In this document: one piece after another, positions 7,558 through 15,232 of the stretch
How positions within the stretch are numbered: position 1 is the stretch's first letter
Layout of the letters: every line of letters begins with the position of its first letter
Source of the DNA: Desulfobacteraceae bacterium UBA2245
GTDB lineage: Bacteria; Desulfobacterota; Desulfobacteria; Desulfobacterales; UBA2245
Direction: 5' to 3'
Length of the DNA: 49,783 bases
NCBI GenBank assembly: GCA_002347265.1
Contig: DDYB01000013.1
Span: 271,619 to 321,401, forward strand
Notes under the pieces: model-generated
Told to the model about the DNA's origin: nothing
The model's input: the letters and a program-made list of their open reading frames with translations, nothing else
The model's database searches: none
Translations under genes and position numbers: made by a program

Positions 7558-8010
7558 ATGAAGCCTGACGCGACGCCATTTCCCAATCTCGCCGAAATGC
7601 TGGTTGAACAATCTCCGGACGCCATCGTGTTTGCCGACACAGCCGGCATCATTCGTGTTTGGAATATGGCGGCGGAGAGAATTTTCGGGTTTACAAAGAG
7701 CGAAGCCCTTGGGGCAAATCTAAATATCATCATCCCCGAACATCTCCGTGAGGCTCACTGGCGCGGTTTCGAACGCGCCCTTGGCGAGCGCGCCACGAAG
7801 TACGCGGGACAAGCTCTGCCCACCAAATCAGTGCGTTCGGACGGCATTCAGATCTACGTCGAGCTCAGCTTCGCTATCGTCCTGGATGCAGATGGCGGCG
7901 TCCTGGGCGCGCTCGCACATGCACGCGACATTACGGAACGCTTCGAGAAGGCGCGCGTCGATCGAAAGCGCCTCCAGGAACTCGAGAAAAAGCTGCATCG
8001 CAAGACCTGA
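7558..8010 (+). CDS. Stand-alone PAS domain protein
   Basis: A 150-residue soluble protein. Residues 10-125 are one PAS domain with the typical ends: QSPDAIVFADTAGIIRVWN, GFTKSEALG, HARDITERFEKAR. A short charged coiled coil at residues 126-150 probably dimerises. There is no kinase, GGDEF or DNA-binding output, so it would act by protein contact or as a truncated sensor. AGGAAA lies upstream of the ATG. It starts about 70 bp after the MITE and converges on the M15-like gene. The ligand cannot be told from sequence. Confidence 0.8.
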   Translation: MKPDATPFPNLAEMLVEQSPDAIVFADTAGIIRVWNMAAERIFGFTKSEALGANLNIIIPEHLREAHWRGFERALGERATKYAGQALPTKSVRSDGIQIYVELSFAIVLDADGGVLGALAHARDITERFEKARVDRKRLQELEKKLHRKT

Positions 8011-8063
8011 CCCAGCGCGGCATCGGTGTCCGGGAAACGCAAAGACCCAACCCGATTGCGCCC

Positions 8064-9041
8064 CTATTTCCTGATTTCAATTTCCGGGGTTTCGATTTGC
8101 ACGGGCATGGCTTCCCACTCAACCCCGCAGAATCCCGCCCGAATGGCATAGCGGCCCGGAGTTAATGTTTTCGGCAATGCCCATCGAATGGCGGCCATCT
8201 GTTCGATATTGCCGAACTGCATACACGAACCTTTTTCGGGTACGGCAAAGCGGGGTTTAAACGTCAGAATCGTATTTCCCGCCCTGTTTCCATCTTGTCG
8301 AACCAGGGAGAATTCAGGAAGCACCCCGATGGGAAAGGCCGTCATCCGTATGAACCGGAGCATAACCGTCATCCCCGGCCGGTATATATCATAATCCGTC
8401 ACCAGGCCGATGAGCTTGTTGTCATCCGAAATGCCCGTGCCCACGCCCGATGTGGTTTCATCCCATGATCGCGCCGGCCCCACATCAAGATGCACCGTTT
8501 TTCCGTGATAATACCCCGCCCCGCCGAACTCCAGCGCCTTGACGGCGTCCCATAGCGTTCTCGGGTGAACGCCTTCCATGATCAGATCCGCGGCCATCCC
8601 GTACTGATGAAGGCTGGCTTTGGCGGCAAGCCCGCCCCTGTTGCGCAACCCGGTGTTGTATTCCGGATTCCGATATCCGGAAGTGATGGTAACCAGGGCA
8701 TCCGGTTTAAGGCTGTCCTGTAAAAAATCGATAAATTCAAGCAGCCTCAGTGAAAGGTGGATATTCGGCGTGTGATCCGGCGCGTCGAAAACCCGGCAAA
8801 TCTTTCTCAAGGCCGATTCATCATAGGTTCCCGGTCCCAGGCGGTATGTTCCGGAAAAGGACTTCCCGTTTTTTTCACTGTACAGACGGAGGCGTCCGTC
8901 GCCGCTGTAAAAATATCGGTTCATATTCGAGGCATCTGCCCGGACAAGCGGGGTTGACGGCAAAAAGCCGATCCAAAGCAAGGTGAACACGGAATGAATC
9001 AACGATTGAATTCGAATACAGCGCATAGTGATTGATACCAT
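8064..9041 (-). CDS. Secreted M15/DUF882-type peptidase-like protein
   Basis: A 325-residue exported protein. An N-terminal hydrophobic stretch ending near VRADA is a signal peptide. Residues about 85-200 form a DUF882/M15 peptidase domain of the YcbK type with the zinc-ligand pattern SLHQYGMAADL and VHLDVG, preceded by TSGYRNPEYN; this group cleaves peptidoglycan peptides. The last 120 residues are an extra beta-rich part of unknown role (ending EIEIRK). The start is uncertain: ATG at 9041, or ATG at 9026 (MRCIRIQ); neither has a good ribosome site. It is likely a periplasmic wall-remodelling enzyme; family-level activity is inferred. Confidence 0.8.
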   Translation of the reverse strand: MVSITMRCIRIQSLIHSVFTLLWIGFLPSTPLVRADASNMNRYFYSGDGRLRLYSEKNGKSFSGTYRLGPGTYDESALRKICRVFDAPDHTPNIHLSLRLLEFIDFLQDSLKPDALVTITSGYRNPEYNTGLRNRGGLAAKASLHQYGMAADLIMEGVHPRTLWDAVKALEFGGAGYYHGKTVHLDVGPARSWDETTSGVGTGISDDNKLIGLVTDYDIYRPGMTVMLRFIRMTAFPIGVLPEFSLVRQDGNRAGNTILTFKPRFAVPEKGSCMQFGNIEQMAAIRWALPKTLTPGRYAIRAGFCGVEWEAMPVQIETPEIEIRK

Positions 9042-9240
9042 TTTTCCGGCCGTTTTTCAGCGATATTCTTTTACTCCTGTTTATATCTGCGCCACACGAA
9101 GCTTGCCAGGATTCACGCGCAAGGGACCTACACCCCATAAGTTCCTACCCATGCCGGCGGACACCACCCGCTGGCGGCGGTCTCGGTTCATTCGTCCATA
9201 ATTTGATTTTTCGAACAATATATGCTAAGGTTTGATTTTA
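9042..9240. other. Divergent intergenic region before the sucrose cluster
   Basis: About 200 bp, increasingly AT-rich toward the right. TTGATT near 9203 followed by TATGCTAAG near 9221 is a weak promoter candidate for the sucrose genes. No hairpin or recognised site was seen. Confidence 0.3.
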
Positions 9241-9393
9241 ATGGATATTTTAATCCATACTTCTGAAGATGAGCCAGAATGGCCATTCTTGGTTCTGATC
9301 GATCAATATATATTTAATAATCAAAAAGTTGATGACATTGTCGTCCAGATTCTTTTCGAACGCACATTGATTTTATGGCGGAGAGATCTTTGA
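9241..9393 (+). CDS. Possible 50-residue leader ORF overlapping the kinase start
   Basis: ATG to TGA encodes 50 residues beginning MDILIHTSEDEPEW and ending LILWRRDL. It overlaps the kinase start by 19 bases in another frame. CTAAGG lies about ten bases upstream. The kinase has no ribosome site of its own, so translation of this frame could feed it by coupling. It matches no family I know, and the AT-rich context makes a chance ORF quite possible. Confidence 0.25.
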   Translation: MDILIHTSEDEPEWPFLVLIDQYIFNNQKVDDIVVQILFERTLILWRRDL

Positions 9394-10292
9394 TTCTTTC
9401 AGCAGGCGAAATTCTTTTCGATGTGTTTCCGGAGTACAAACGTCCCGGAGGAGCGCCGTTTAATTTCTTTTATCACATCTTCCGGCTGGGGCTGGACGCG
9501 GTTTTTCTGAGCCGGATCGGCACTGATGAAAACGGCGCCGAAATTCTGAATTTTTTCTCCCAAAAACAGGTACCCACCCGGTATATTCAGCAAGACCCCG
9601 AGCATCCCACCGGCTGGGTTCAGGTCAAACTGGATGCGACCGGAATTCCGGATTTTACGATCATTCAAAACGTGGCCTACGATTACCTTAAATACGATCC
9701 TGCAATCGACGCGCTGCTGCCGGACATCGATTTGATTTATTTCGGAACCCTGATTCAACGGGCCGGCGGTGCGGCAACGGTCCGGAAAATTCTGGAACGC
9801 AAGCCCGCTTCCGCCCGCTCGCTTTACGACATGAACCTTCGGCCCGGCTGCTTTCATCCCGACATCATCATTCAATCCCTTCAAGCCTGCGATATCCTCA
9901 AGGTCAACGAAGACGAGCTGGCATTTGCCATGGAAATGCATATGCTGTCCGGCCCGGATGATTCCGGGGTGGATTTTCTGATGAATCATTTCGGCATTCA
10001 ATGGGTCTGCGTCACCCGGGGACACAGGGGAAGCTCGCTTTTCACAACGGACGGCCGATGGGACGCGCCGGTCGATGCAGGCCAACCGCCCATAGACACC
10101 GTAGGCGCGGGCGACGCATATGCTGCGGTACTGGCAGTCGGCTATCTTCTGAACTGGCGTCCGGAAACCGTTGTTCAGCGTGCATCCGAACTTGCCGGCG
10201 CCATATGCCGGATTCCCGGCGCCATTCCTGAAAACAGCGCTTTTTATAACCGCTATTTAAAATGGATCTCGGAAAAACCTGATGAAGGATAA
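9375..10292 (+). CDS. Fructokinase, PfkB family
   Basis: A 305-residue ribokinase-fold sugar kinase. The N-terminus (SAGEILFDVFP, then RPGGAPFNFF) matches fructokinases; the C-terminal PfkB signature DTVGAGDAY holds the catalytic base Asp247. It phosphorylates fructose to fructose 6-phosphate with ATP. In this cluster that recycles fructose released by sucrose synthase and feeds sucrose-phosphate synthase. The end overlaps the next gene by 11 bases, indicating a coupled operon. The ATG lacks a Shine-Dalgarno site; an in-frame TTG at 9390 preceded by GGAGAG is an alternative start. Confidence 0.88.
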   Translation: MAERSLILSAGEILFDVFPEYKRPGGAPFNFFYHIFRLGLDAVFLSRIGTDENGAEILNFFSQKQVPTRYIQQDPEHPTGWVQVKLDATGIPDFTIIQNVAYDYLKYDPAIDALLPDIDLIYFGTLIQRAGGAATVRKILERKPASARSLYDMNLRPGCFHPDIIIQSLQACDILKVNEDELAFAMEMHMLSGPDDSGVDFLMNHFGIQWVCVTRGHRGSSLFTTDGRWDAPVDAGQPPIDTVGAGDAYAAVLAVGYLLNWRPETVVQRASELAGAICRIPGAIPENSAFYNRYLKWISEKPDEG

Positions 10293-12474
10293 ACTCTATA
10301 TCCAGGTATTCAGCATTCATGGACTTTTGCGTTACCATGGCATGGAACTTGGAAAAGATGCGGACACCGGCGGTCAGATCAAATACGTGGTGGAGATGGC
10401 CGAAGCGCTGAGCCAACAGAAGGAAATCGGGCGAGTGGATCTGTTCACGCGGCTTCTGGCAGACAGGCGCCTATCCCAGGACTATTCGGTTGCCGTGGAG
10501 CCGGTCTCCGACAAGTTCCGAATCGTAAGAATACAATGCGGGGGAAAGCAATACATTCGCAAAGAGCTGCTCTGGCCCCACCTGGATGAATTCATCGACA
10601 AGACCATCAAATTCATGAAGAAGGAAAAAACCTATCCGGACCTTGTCCACGGTCATTACGCCGACGGCGGTTACATCTGCATGCAGCTTTCCGAGTACTT
10701 CGGAGTCCCCTTTATTTTCACCGGCCATTCCCTGGGAAAACCCAAGGAACAGAAACTGCTTTCAGACGGCATGAACCCTGCCGACATGGATAAGCGCTAC
10801 CATATTCGGGAACGCGTATTTCATGAGGAAGAAATCATCAAGCATGCCGACATGATCATTACCAGCACCGGGCAGGAGATCGAAAAACAATACGGCATGT
10901 ATACCAACCAGAACCTGGCCCGTTACGAGGTCATACCACCGGGAATCGATCTGAAAAGATTCTACCCCTATTATCATGACATGATGCCTGAAATGCCGAC
11001 CGACGAGGCCAATATTCAGGCCCGGGCCTCGATGATGGAGGAGCTCAACCGTTTTTTTATCCATCCGGACAAGCCATTGATTCTGAGCATCTGCCGGCCG
11101 GATAAAAAGAAAAACATCGCGGGGCTGATCGAAGCCTACGGCGGGGATCGTGAGCTTCAGACCATGGCCAATCTGGCGATATTTGCCGGCTTGCGCAAGA
11201 ACATCTCTGAAATGCAGGATAACGAAAAGGCCGTTCTCACCGAGATGCTGCTGCTCATGGACAAGCACGACCTGTACGGAAAGATGGCGATTCCCAAAAA
11301 GCACGATTTTACCTATGAGGTTCCGGAACTGTATCGAATCGCCGCAAGAAAAAAAGGCGTATTCGTGAACGTCGCCATGACAGAGCCTTTCGGCCTGACG
11401 CTGATCGAGGCATCGGCGAGCGGCGTTCCCATCGTGGCCACCCATGACGGCGGTCCCCGGGACATCCTCAAAAACTGCCGCAACGGCATTCTGGTCGATC
11501 CAACCAACTGCACGGCAATCAGCCGGGCGATTCGAACCATTCTGTCGGACAATGAAAAATGGAAACAGTTTTCCGTCAACGGCATCAACTGCGTGAAAAA
11601 CATTTACGCCTGGGACAGGCACTGCCGCGCTTATCTTGAAAAGATCAAGCCGCACCTCAGCGGCGTAGGAACCGATGGATACAAAAGATCCGCGCTGAAC
11701 CCGGTCGGCAGCCGCCTCACGCGCTTGAAGCGGCTGCTGGTCACGGACATCGACAATACGCTGGTCGGCGATCAAAACGCCCTGGACCGGTTCATGAAAT
11801 TCATGAAAGCCAATATCGACCAGACCGGCTTTGCCGTCGCCACCGGAAGAACCGTGGATTCCGCACTCAAGGTTCTGGAACAACGCGGGGTTTTTCTACC
11901 CGACATCATCATCTCTTCCGTGGGCGCTGAAATTTATTACGCTGGAAAGTCATTTGCCGACCGGGGCTGGCAGACCCATATCGCCAAAAACTGGAATCGG
12001 GAGAAGATCAAAAGCATTTTGGACACGCTGGACTTTTTGTCTTACCAGGAAGCGGACACGCAGCGGGAGTTCAAAATCAGCTATTATATGGAAGCGGAAA
12101 AAGACCGCCTGGCTCAGATCCACGATCTGATGACCCGAAACCGTTGCCACTACAACCTGATTTACTCGCATGGACGATTTCTCGACATCCTGCCCCACCG
12201 CGCATCCAAGGGTAAGGCGATCCGCTATCTGAGCTACAAATGGAGCATTGATCTGAACAACATCCTGGTATGCGGAGATTCCGGCAACGATATGGAGATG
12301 CTCAGCGGCGGCACGCTGGGCGTGGTTGTCGCCAACTACGCCGAAGAACTCGAAGCGCTGCGGGGGCGAAGAAGCGTCTACTTCTCGCCCCGGGCCTACG
12401 CGGACGGCATTCTGGACGGAATACAGAAATACCGCCTGATGGAAAATGAGAACAGCTCATTCGAACAGCGCTGA
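10282..12474 (+). CDS. Sucrose-phosphate synthase fused to sucrose-phosphatase
   Basis: A 730-residue two-domain enzyme. Residues 1-460 are a GT-B glycosyltransferase (GT4) of the sucrose-phosphate synthase type: HGLLRYHGMELGKDADTGGQ at the acceptor site, GHYADGGYI, VIPPGID, and the donor motif TEPFGLTLIEASASG. It makes sucrose 6-phosphate from NDP-glucose and fructose 6-phosphate. Residues 480-720 are a HAD phosphatase with motif I Asp489 and Asp491 (VTDIDNTLVGD) and motif IV GDSGND near Asp666, so the phosphatase half looks catalytically intact and would release sucrose. The start overlaps the fructokinase end. The whole makes a one-polypeptide route to sucrose. Confidence 0.93.
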   Translation: MKDKLYIQVFSIHGLLRYHGMELGKDADTGGQIKYVVEMAEALSQQKEIGRVDLFTRLLADRRLSQDYSVAVEPVSDKFRIVRIQCGGKQYIRKELLWPHLDEFIDKTIKFMKKEKTYPDLVHGHYADGGYICMQLSEYFGVPFIFTGHSLGKPKEQKLLSDGMNPADMDKRYHIRERVFHEEEIIKHADMIITSTGQEIEKQYGMYTNQNLARYEVIPPGIDLKRFYPYYHDMMPEMPTDEANIQARASMMEELNRFFIHPDKPLILSICRPDKKKNIAGLIEAYGGDRELQTMANLAIFAGLRKNISEMQDNEKAVLTEMLLLMDKHDLYGKMAIPKKHDFTYEVPELYRIAARKKGVFVNVAMTEPFGLTLIEASASGVPIVATHDGGPRDILKNCRNGILVDPTNCTAISRAIRTILSDNEKWKQFSVNGINCVKNIYAWDRHCRAYLEKIKPHLSGVGTDGYKRSALNPVGSRLTRLKRLLVTDIDNTLVGDQNALDRFMKFMKANIDQTGFAVATGRTVDSALKVLEQRGVFLPDIIISSVGAEIYYAGKSFADRGWQTHIAKNWNREKIKSILDTLDFLSYQEADTQREFKISYYMEAEKDRLAQIHDLMTRNRCHYNLIYSHGRFLDILPHRASKGKAIRYLSYKWSIDLNNILVCGDSGNDMEMLSGGTLGVVVANYAEELEALRGRRSVYFSPRAYADGILDGIQKYRLMENENSSFEQR

Positions 12475-12532
12475 CGGTTCGAACCGGCTGTCTCTTCCTT
12501 GCTGAGAATCTCAGAACAAAAAGGTGTGATCA

Positions 12533-14932
12533 TTGGAAAATCTTCTGAACGACCTGATCGACCCCAGGGAACACAAGGATTTTAAAAACTTCGCATTTAC
12601 CCTGCGGACACTGGAAAAACAGTACCTGCTGCGAAACGACATTCTGCTGCAATTTGAAGCCTTCTGCCGACAACGCAAAAAATCCGCCTCTTTTCGACAG
12701 AACTCCTCGACCGCGGCCTTTTTGAAAAAGGTGCCGGAGCTTCTGGTTACAAAAGACTCGTTTCTGATTGTCCACCGGTACGCCATCGCCAAATACCGAT
12801 TCTTTCGGCTGGGCATTGATGCCGATTACATGGAACCGCTTTCCGTGGAAGCCTATCTGGTCGCCAAGGACCTTTCCATAGGCAAAAACGGGGAAAACAG
12901 CACCGGGCTTCAAATCGATTTTCTGCCCTTTTACGACTACTTTCCCGAGATTCGGGACAGTAAGGCCGTCGGAAACGGCATTCGATTCTTGAACAAACAC
13001 CTTTCCAGCAGCCTGTTTCAGAATCCGGAAATATGGATTCGAAAACTGTTTGAATTTATCAAGCTTCACAAACTCGACGGCAAGCCGCTGCTGATCAACG
13101 GCGCCATCCTGTCTGAAACCGAAGCGTTTCTTGCCGAACTGGAAAAAGTCATACAGCAGCTCAAATCGCTACCCCCGAAAACGCCGTACGCCAAACTGGA
13201 AGCGGGGTTGAAAAAACGCGGATTTGAAGAGGGCTGGGGCGCCGATGCCGGCCGGATGCTCGAAACCTTTCAGCTTCTAAACGATCTTTTCAATGAACCC
13301 GACGATGAACTTCTGGAAGAATTCATCTCTCGCATTCCCATGATTCACAAGATAGCCGTCATCTCTCCTCACGGCTGGTTCGGACAGGAAAACGTTCTGG
13401 GGCGGCCCGACACCGGCGGACAGGTGATCTATATTCTGGACCAGGTGCGGGCTCTGGAAGATCACCTGCTCGATGTGCACAAGCTGGCCGGCGTCAAGAC
13501 CAATCCCAGGATTGTCGTCGTTACCCGGCTGATTCCCAATGCCGACGGCACGACCTGCAACCAGCCGCTTGAAAAGATCTTCAAAACCCGGAACTGCTGG
13601 ATTGCGCGGATTCCCTTCAAAAATCCCGATGGAAGAATCGTCCAGGACTGGATATCGCGCTTCAGGATATGGCCGTATCTGGACCAATTCGCCCAAGATG
13701 CGCAAAGCCGTATTCTCAGTGAATTTCAGGGCAGGCCGGATCTGATCATCGGAAACTATTCGGACGGCAACCTGGTGGCCGCCCTTCTGTCTGGCCGGCT
13801 TCAGGTGATTCAATGCGGCATCGCCCATGCGCTTGAAAAAACCAAATACCTGTTTTCCGATCTTTACTGGGAAAAGATGGAAAAAGACTATCATTTTTCC
13901 CTGCAGTTTACCGCCGACATGATCGCGATGAACAAGTCCGACTTCATCATGACCAGCACCTACCAGGAAATCGCCGGAACCGAAGCCGAGATCGGTCAAT
14001 ATGAATCCTACCAGTTCTTCACCCTGCCGGGTCTGTATCACGTGATCAACGGCGTGCATCTGTTCAGCCCGAGGTTCAACGTGGTGCCGCCGGGCGTGGA
14101 TGAGACCAACTATTTCCCCTGCCGCCAGGCTGAAAAACGTTTGCCGGACAAAACCCGGTACTGGGAAGACCGTCTGCTTTCAAGCACGGATGACGGAATT
14201 TTCGGGTTTCTGGAAGACCCTGAAAAACCGCCGATTTTTTCCATGTCGCGCCTGGACCGCATCAAGAACCTAACCGGACTGGTAGAGGCGTTCGGCCTGA
14301 GCGAAACCCTGCGGAAAAACCGCAACCTGATTTTGGCCGGCGGAACCACAAGCCTTGAAAAATCCGCAGACGCCGAAGAACAGAATGTGATCCGCAAGAT
14401 CCGCGAATTGGTTTTAAAGTACGAGCTTGACGGATCGATCCGCTGGCTGCCGAGCATCAACAAGCCGGACACCGGAGAAGTGTACCGGATCATCGCGGAT
14501 CGAAAGGGCATCTTTGTCCAGCCCGCGCTTTTCGAGGCCTTCGGCCTGACCGTTATAGAAGCGATGGCCTCGGGCCTTCCCACCTTCGCAACGCGGTTCG
14601 GAGGTCCCTCGGAAATCATCGAGGACGGTCAAAGCGGATTTCTGATCAATACCAGCCAGCCGCCTCTGATCGCCGAGGTGATTGAACAATTCATTGAAAG
14701 CTGCAAAACCGACAACCGCCTCTGGCAAGCCATATCGGAGGGCGGCATTCAAAGGGTTCAGGAACGATTCACCTGGAAGATTCACAGCCATCGACTGATC
14801 CGCCTGACAAAGCTTTACGGATTCTGGCGGTATTCGGTCTCGGGCCAGGCCCGCATCAAGATGGACTGCTACACGGATATGATGTATCATTTGCTGTTCA
14901 AAAACCGTGCTGAACAGATTTTGCATGAATAG
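12533..14932 (+). CDS. Sucrose synthase
   Basis: 799 residues, the normal bacterial sucrose synthase length. It reversibly converts sucrose and NDP to NDP-glucose and fructose. An N-terminal helical regulatory region (1-265) precedes the GT-B core, with ISPHGWFGQENVLGRPDTGG near residue 280, the SMSRLDRIKNL donor-domain start, and LFEAFGLTVIEAMASG with the ExxxxxxxE pair. The TTG start is supported by AAAAAGGTG seven bases upstream and by the lack of a nearby ATG. The gene follows the phosphate synthase by 58 bp. Together the three genes can make, store and reclaim sucrose. Confidence 0.95.
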   Translation: MENLLNDLIDPREHKDFKNFAFTLRTLEKQYLLRNDILLQFEAFCRQRKKSASFRQNSSTAAFLKKVPELLVTKDSFLIVHRYAIAKYRFFRLGIDADYMEPLSVEAYLVAKDLSIGKNGENSTGLQIDFLPFYDYFPEIRDSKAVGNGIRFLNKHLSSSLFQNPEIWIRKLFEFIKLHKLDGKPLLINGAILSETEAFLAELEKVIQQLKSLPPKTPYAKLEAGLKKRGFEEGWGADAGRMLETFQLLNDLFNEPDDELLEEFISRIPMIHKIAVISPHGWFGQENVLGRPDTGGQVIYILDQVRALEDHLLDVHKLAGVKTNPRIVVVTRLIPNADGTTCNQPLEKIFKTRNCWIARIPFKNPDGRIVQDWISRFRIWPYLDQFAQDAQSRILSEFQGRPDLIIGNYSDGNLVAALLSGRLQVIQCGIAHALEKTKYLFSDLYWEKMEKDYHFSLQFTADMIAMNKSDFIMTSTYQEIAGTEAEIGQYESYQFFTLPGLYHVINGVHLFSPRFNVVPPGVDETNYFPCRQAEKRLPDKTRYWEDRLLSSTDDGIFGFLEDPEKPPIFSMSRLDRIKNLTGLVEAFGLSETLRKNRNLILAGGTTSLEKSADAEEQNVIRKIRELVLKYELDGSIRWLPSINKPDTGEVYRIIADRKGIFVQPALFEAFGLTVIEAMASGLPTFATRFGGPSEIIEDGQSGFLINTSQPPLIAEVIEQFIESCKTDNRLWQAISEGGIQRVQERFTWKIHSHRLIRLTKLYGFWRYSVSGQARIKMDCYTDMMYHLLFKNRAEQILHE

Positions 14933-14944
14933 AACAAATTAAGG

Positions 14945-14961
14945 TCTGTTCATTGAACAGA
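14945..14961. terminator. Palindrome after the sucrose synthase gene
   Basis: TCTGTTCA-T-TGAACAGA is a perfect inverted repeat 12 bases after the stop codon. No T-run follows, so termination is uncertain. An operator role is also possible. Confidence 0.35.
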
Positions 14962-15032
14962 GCTTCCGGCCGGAAGTGGATGTTTGAAATTAAAGCGGCG
15001 CAGGCTGGATCGTTCAAAAGACAGGAGGGATC

Positions 15033-15098
15033 ATGATCAGGAAATACAAGGTTGCTGATTTATCAGCTTTGCAAAACCGGGCGATTTTCCAATCATGA
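15033..15098 (+). pseudogene. Possible remnant of a PIN-domain toxin start
   Basis: A 21-codon ORF with a perfect AGGAGG five bases before its ATG, encoding MIRKYKVADLSALQNRAIF and two more residues. This resembles the start of PIN-domain (VapC-like) toxins, which continue with an FDAN-type catalytic strand; here the frame stops instead. No continuation or antitoxin is visible. The family link is from memory and rests on about 18 residues. Confidence 0.3.
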
Positions 15099-15232
15099 AA
15101 TCGGCAAGCCGAAGCGTAACAGCCGATCAACGACAGGATGATGGTTGTTCAAAGGCTTAAAGATCAGCACGAATTGTCTGATTCACGATCCAGGGTTTGA
15201 CCACAGGCCCCGCCATTGGCATGGAAGCCGTC

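Larger units (their letters stand above)
14933..15232. other. Intergenic region between sucrose cluster and sensor gene
   Basis: 300 bp without an intact gene. It holds a palindrome at 14945-14961 and a small remnant ORF at 15033-15098. No promoter could be assigned with confidence. Confidence 0.5.

Noticed and set aside
10762..11883. 373-codon open frame on the minus strand
   Set aside because: It is antisense to the sucrose-phosphate synthase gene, with no domain signal.
14945..14961. LexA-type operator reading of the palindrome
   Set aside because: The CTGT-ACAG spacing is seven instead of eight and no SOS gene follows.
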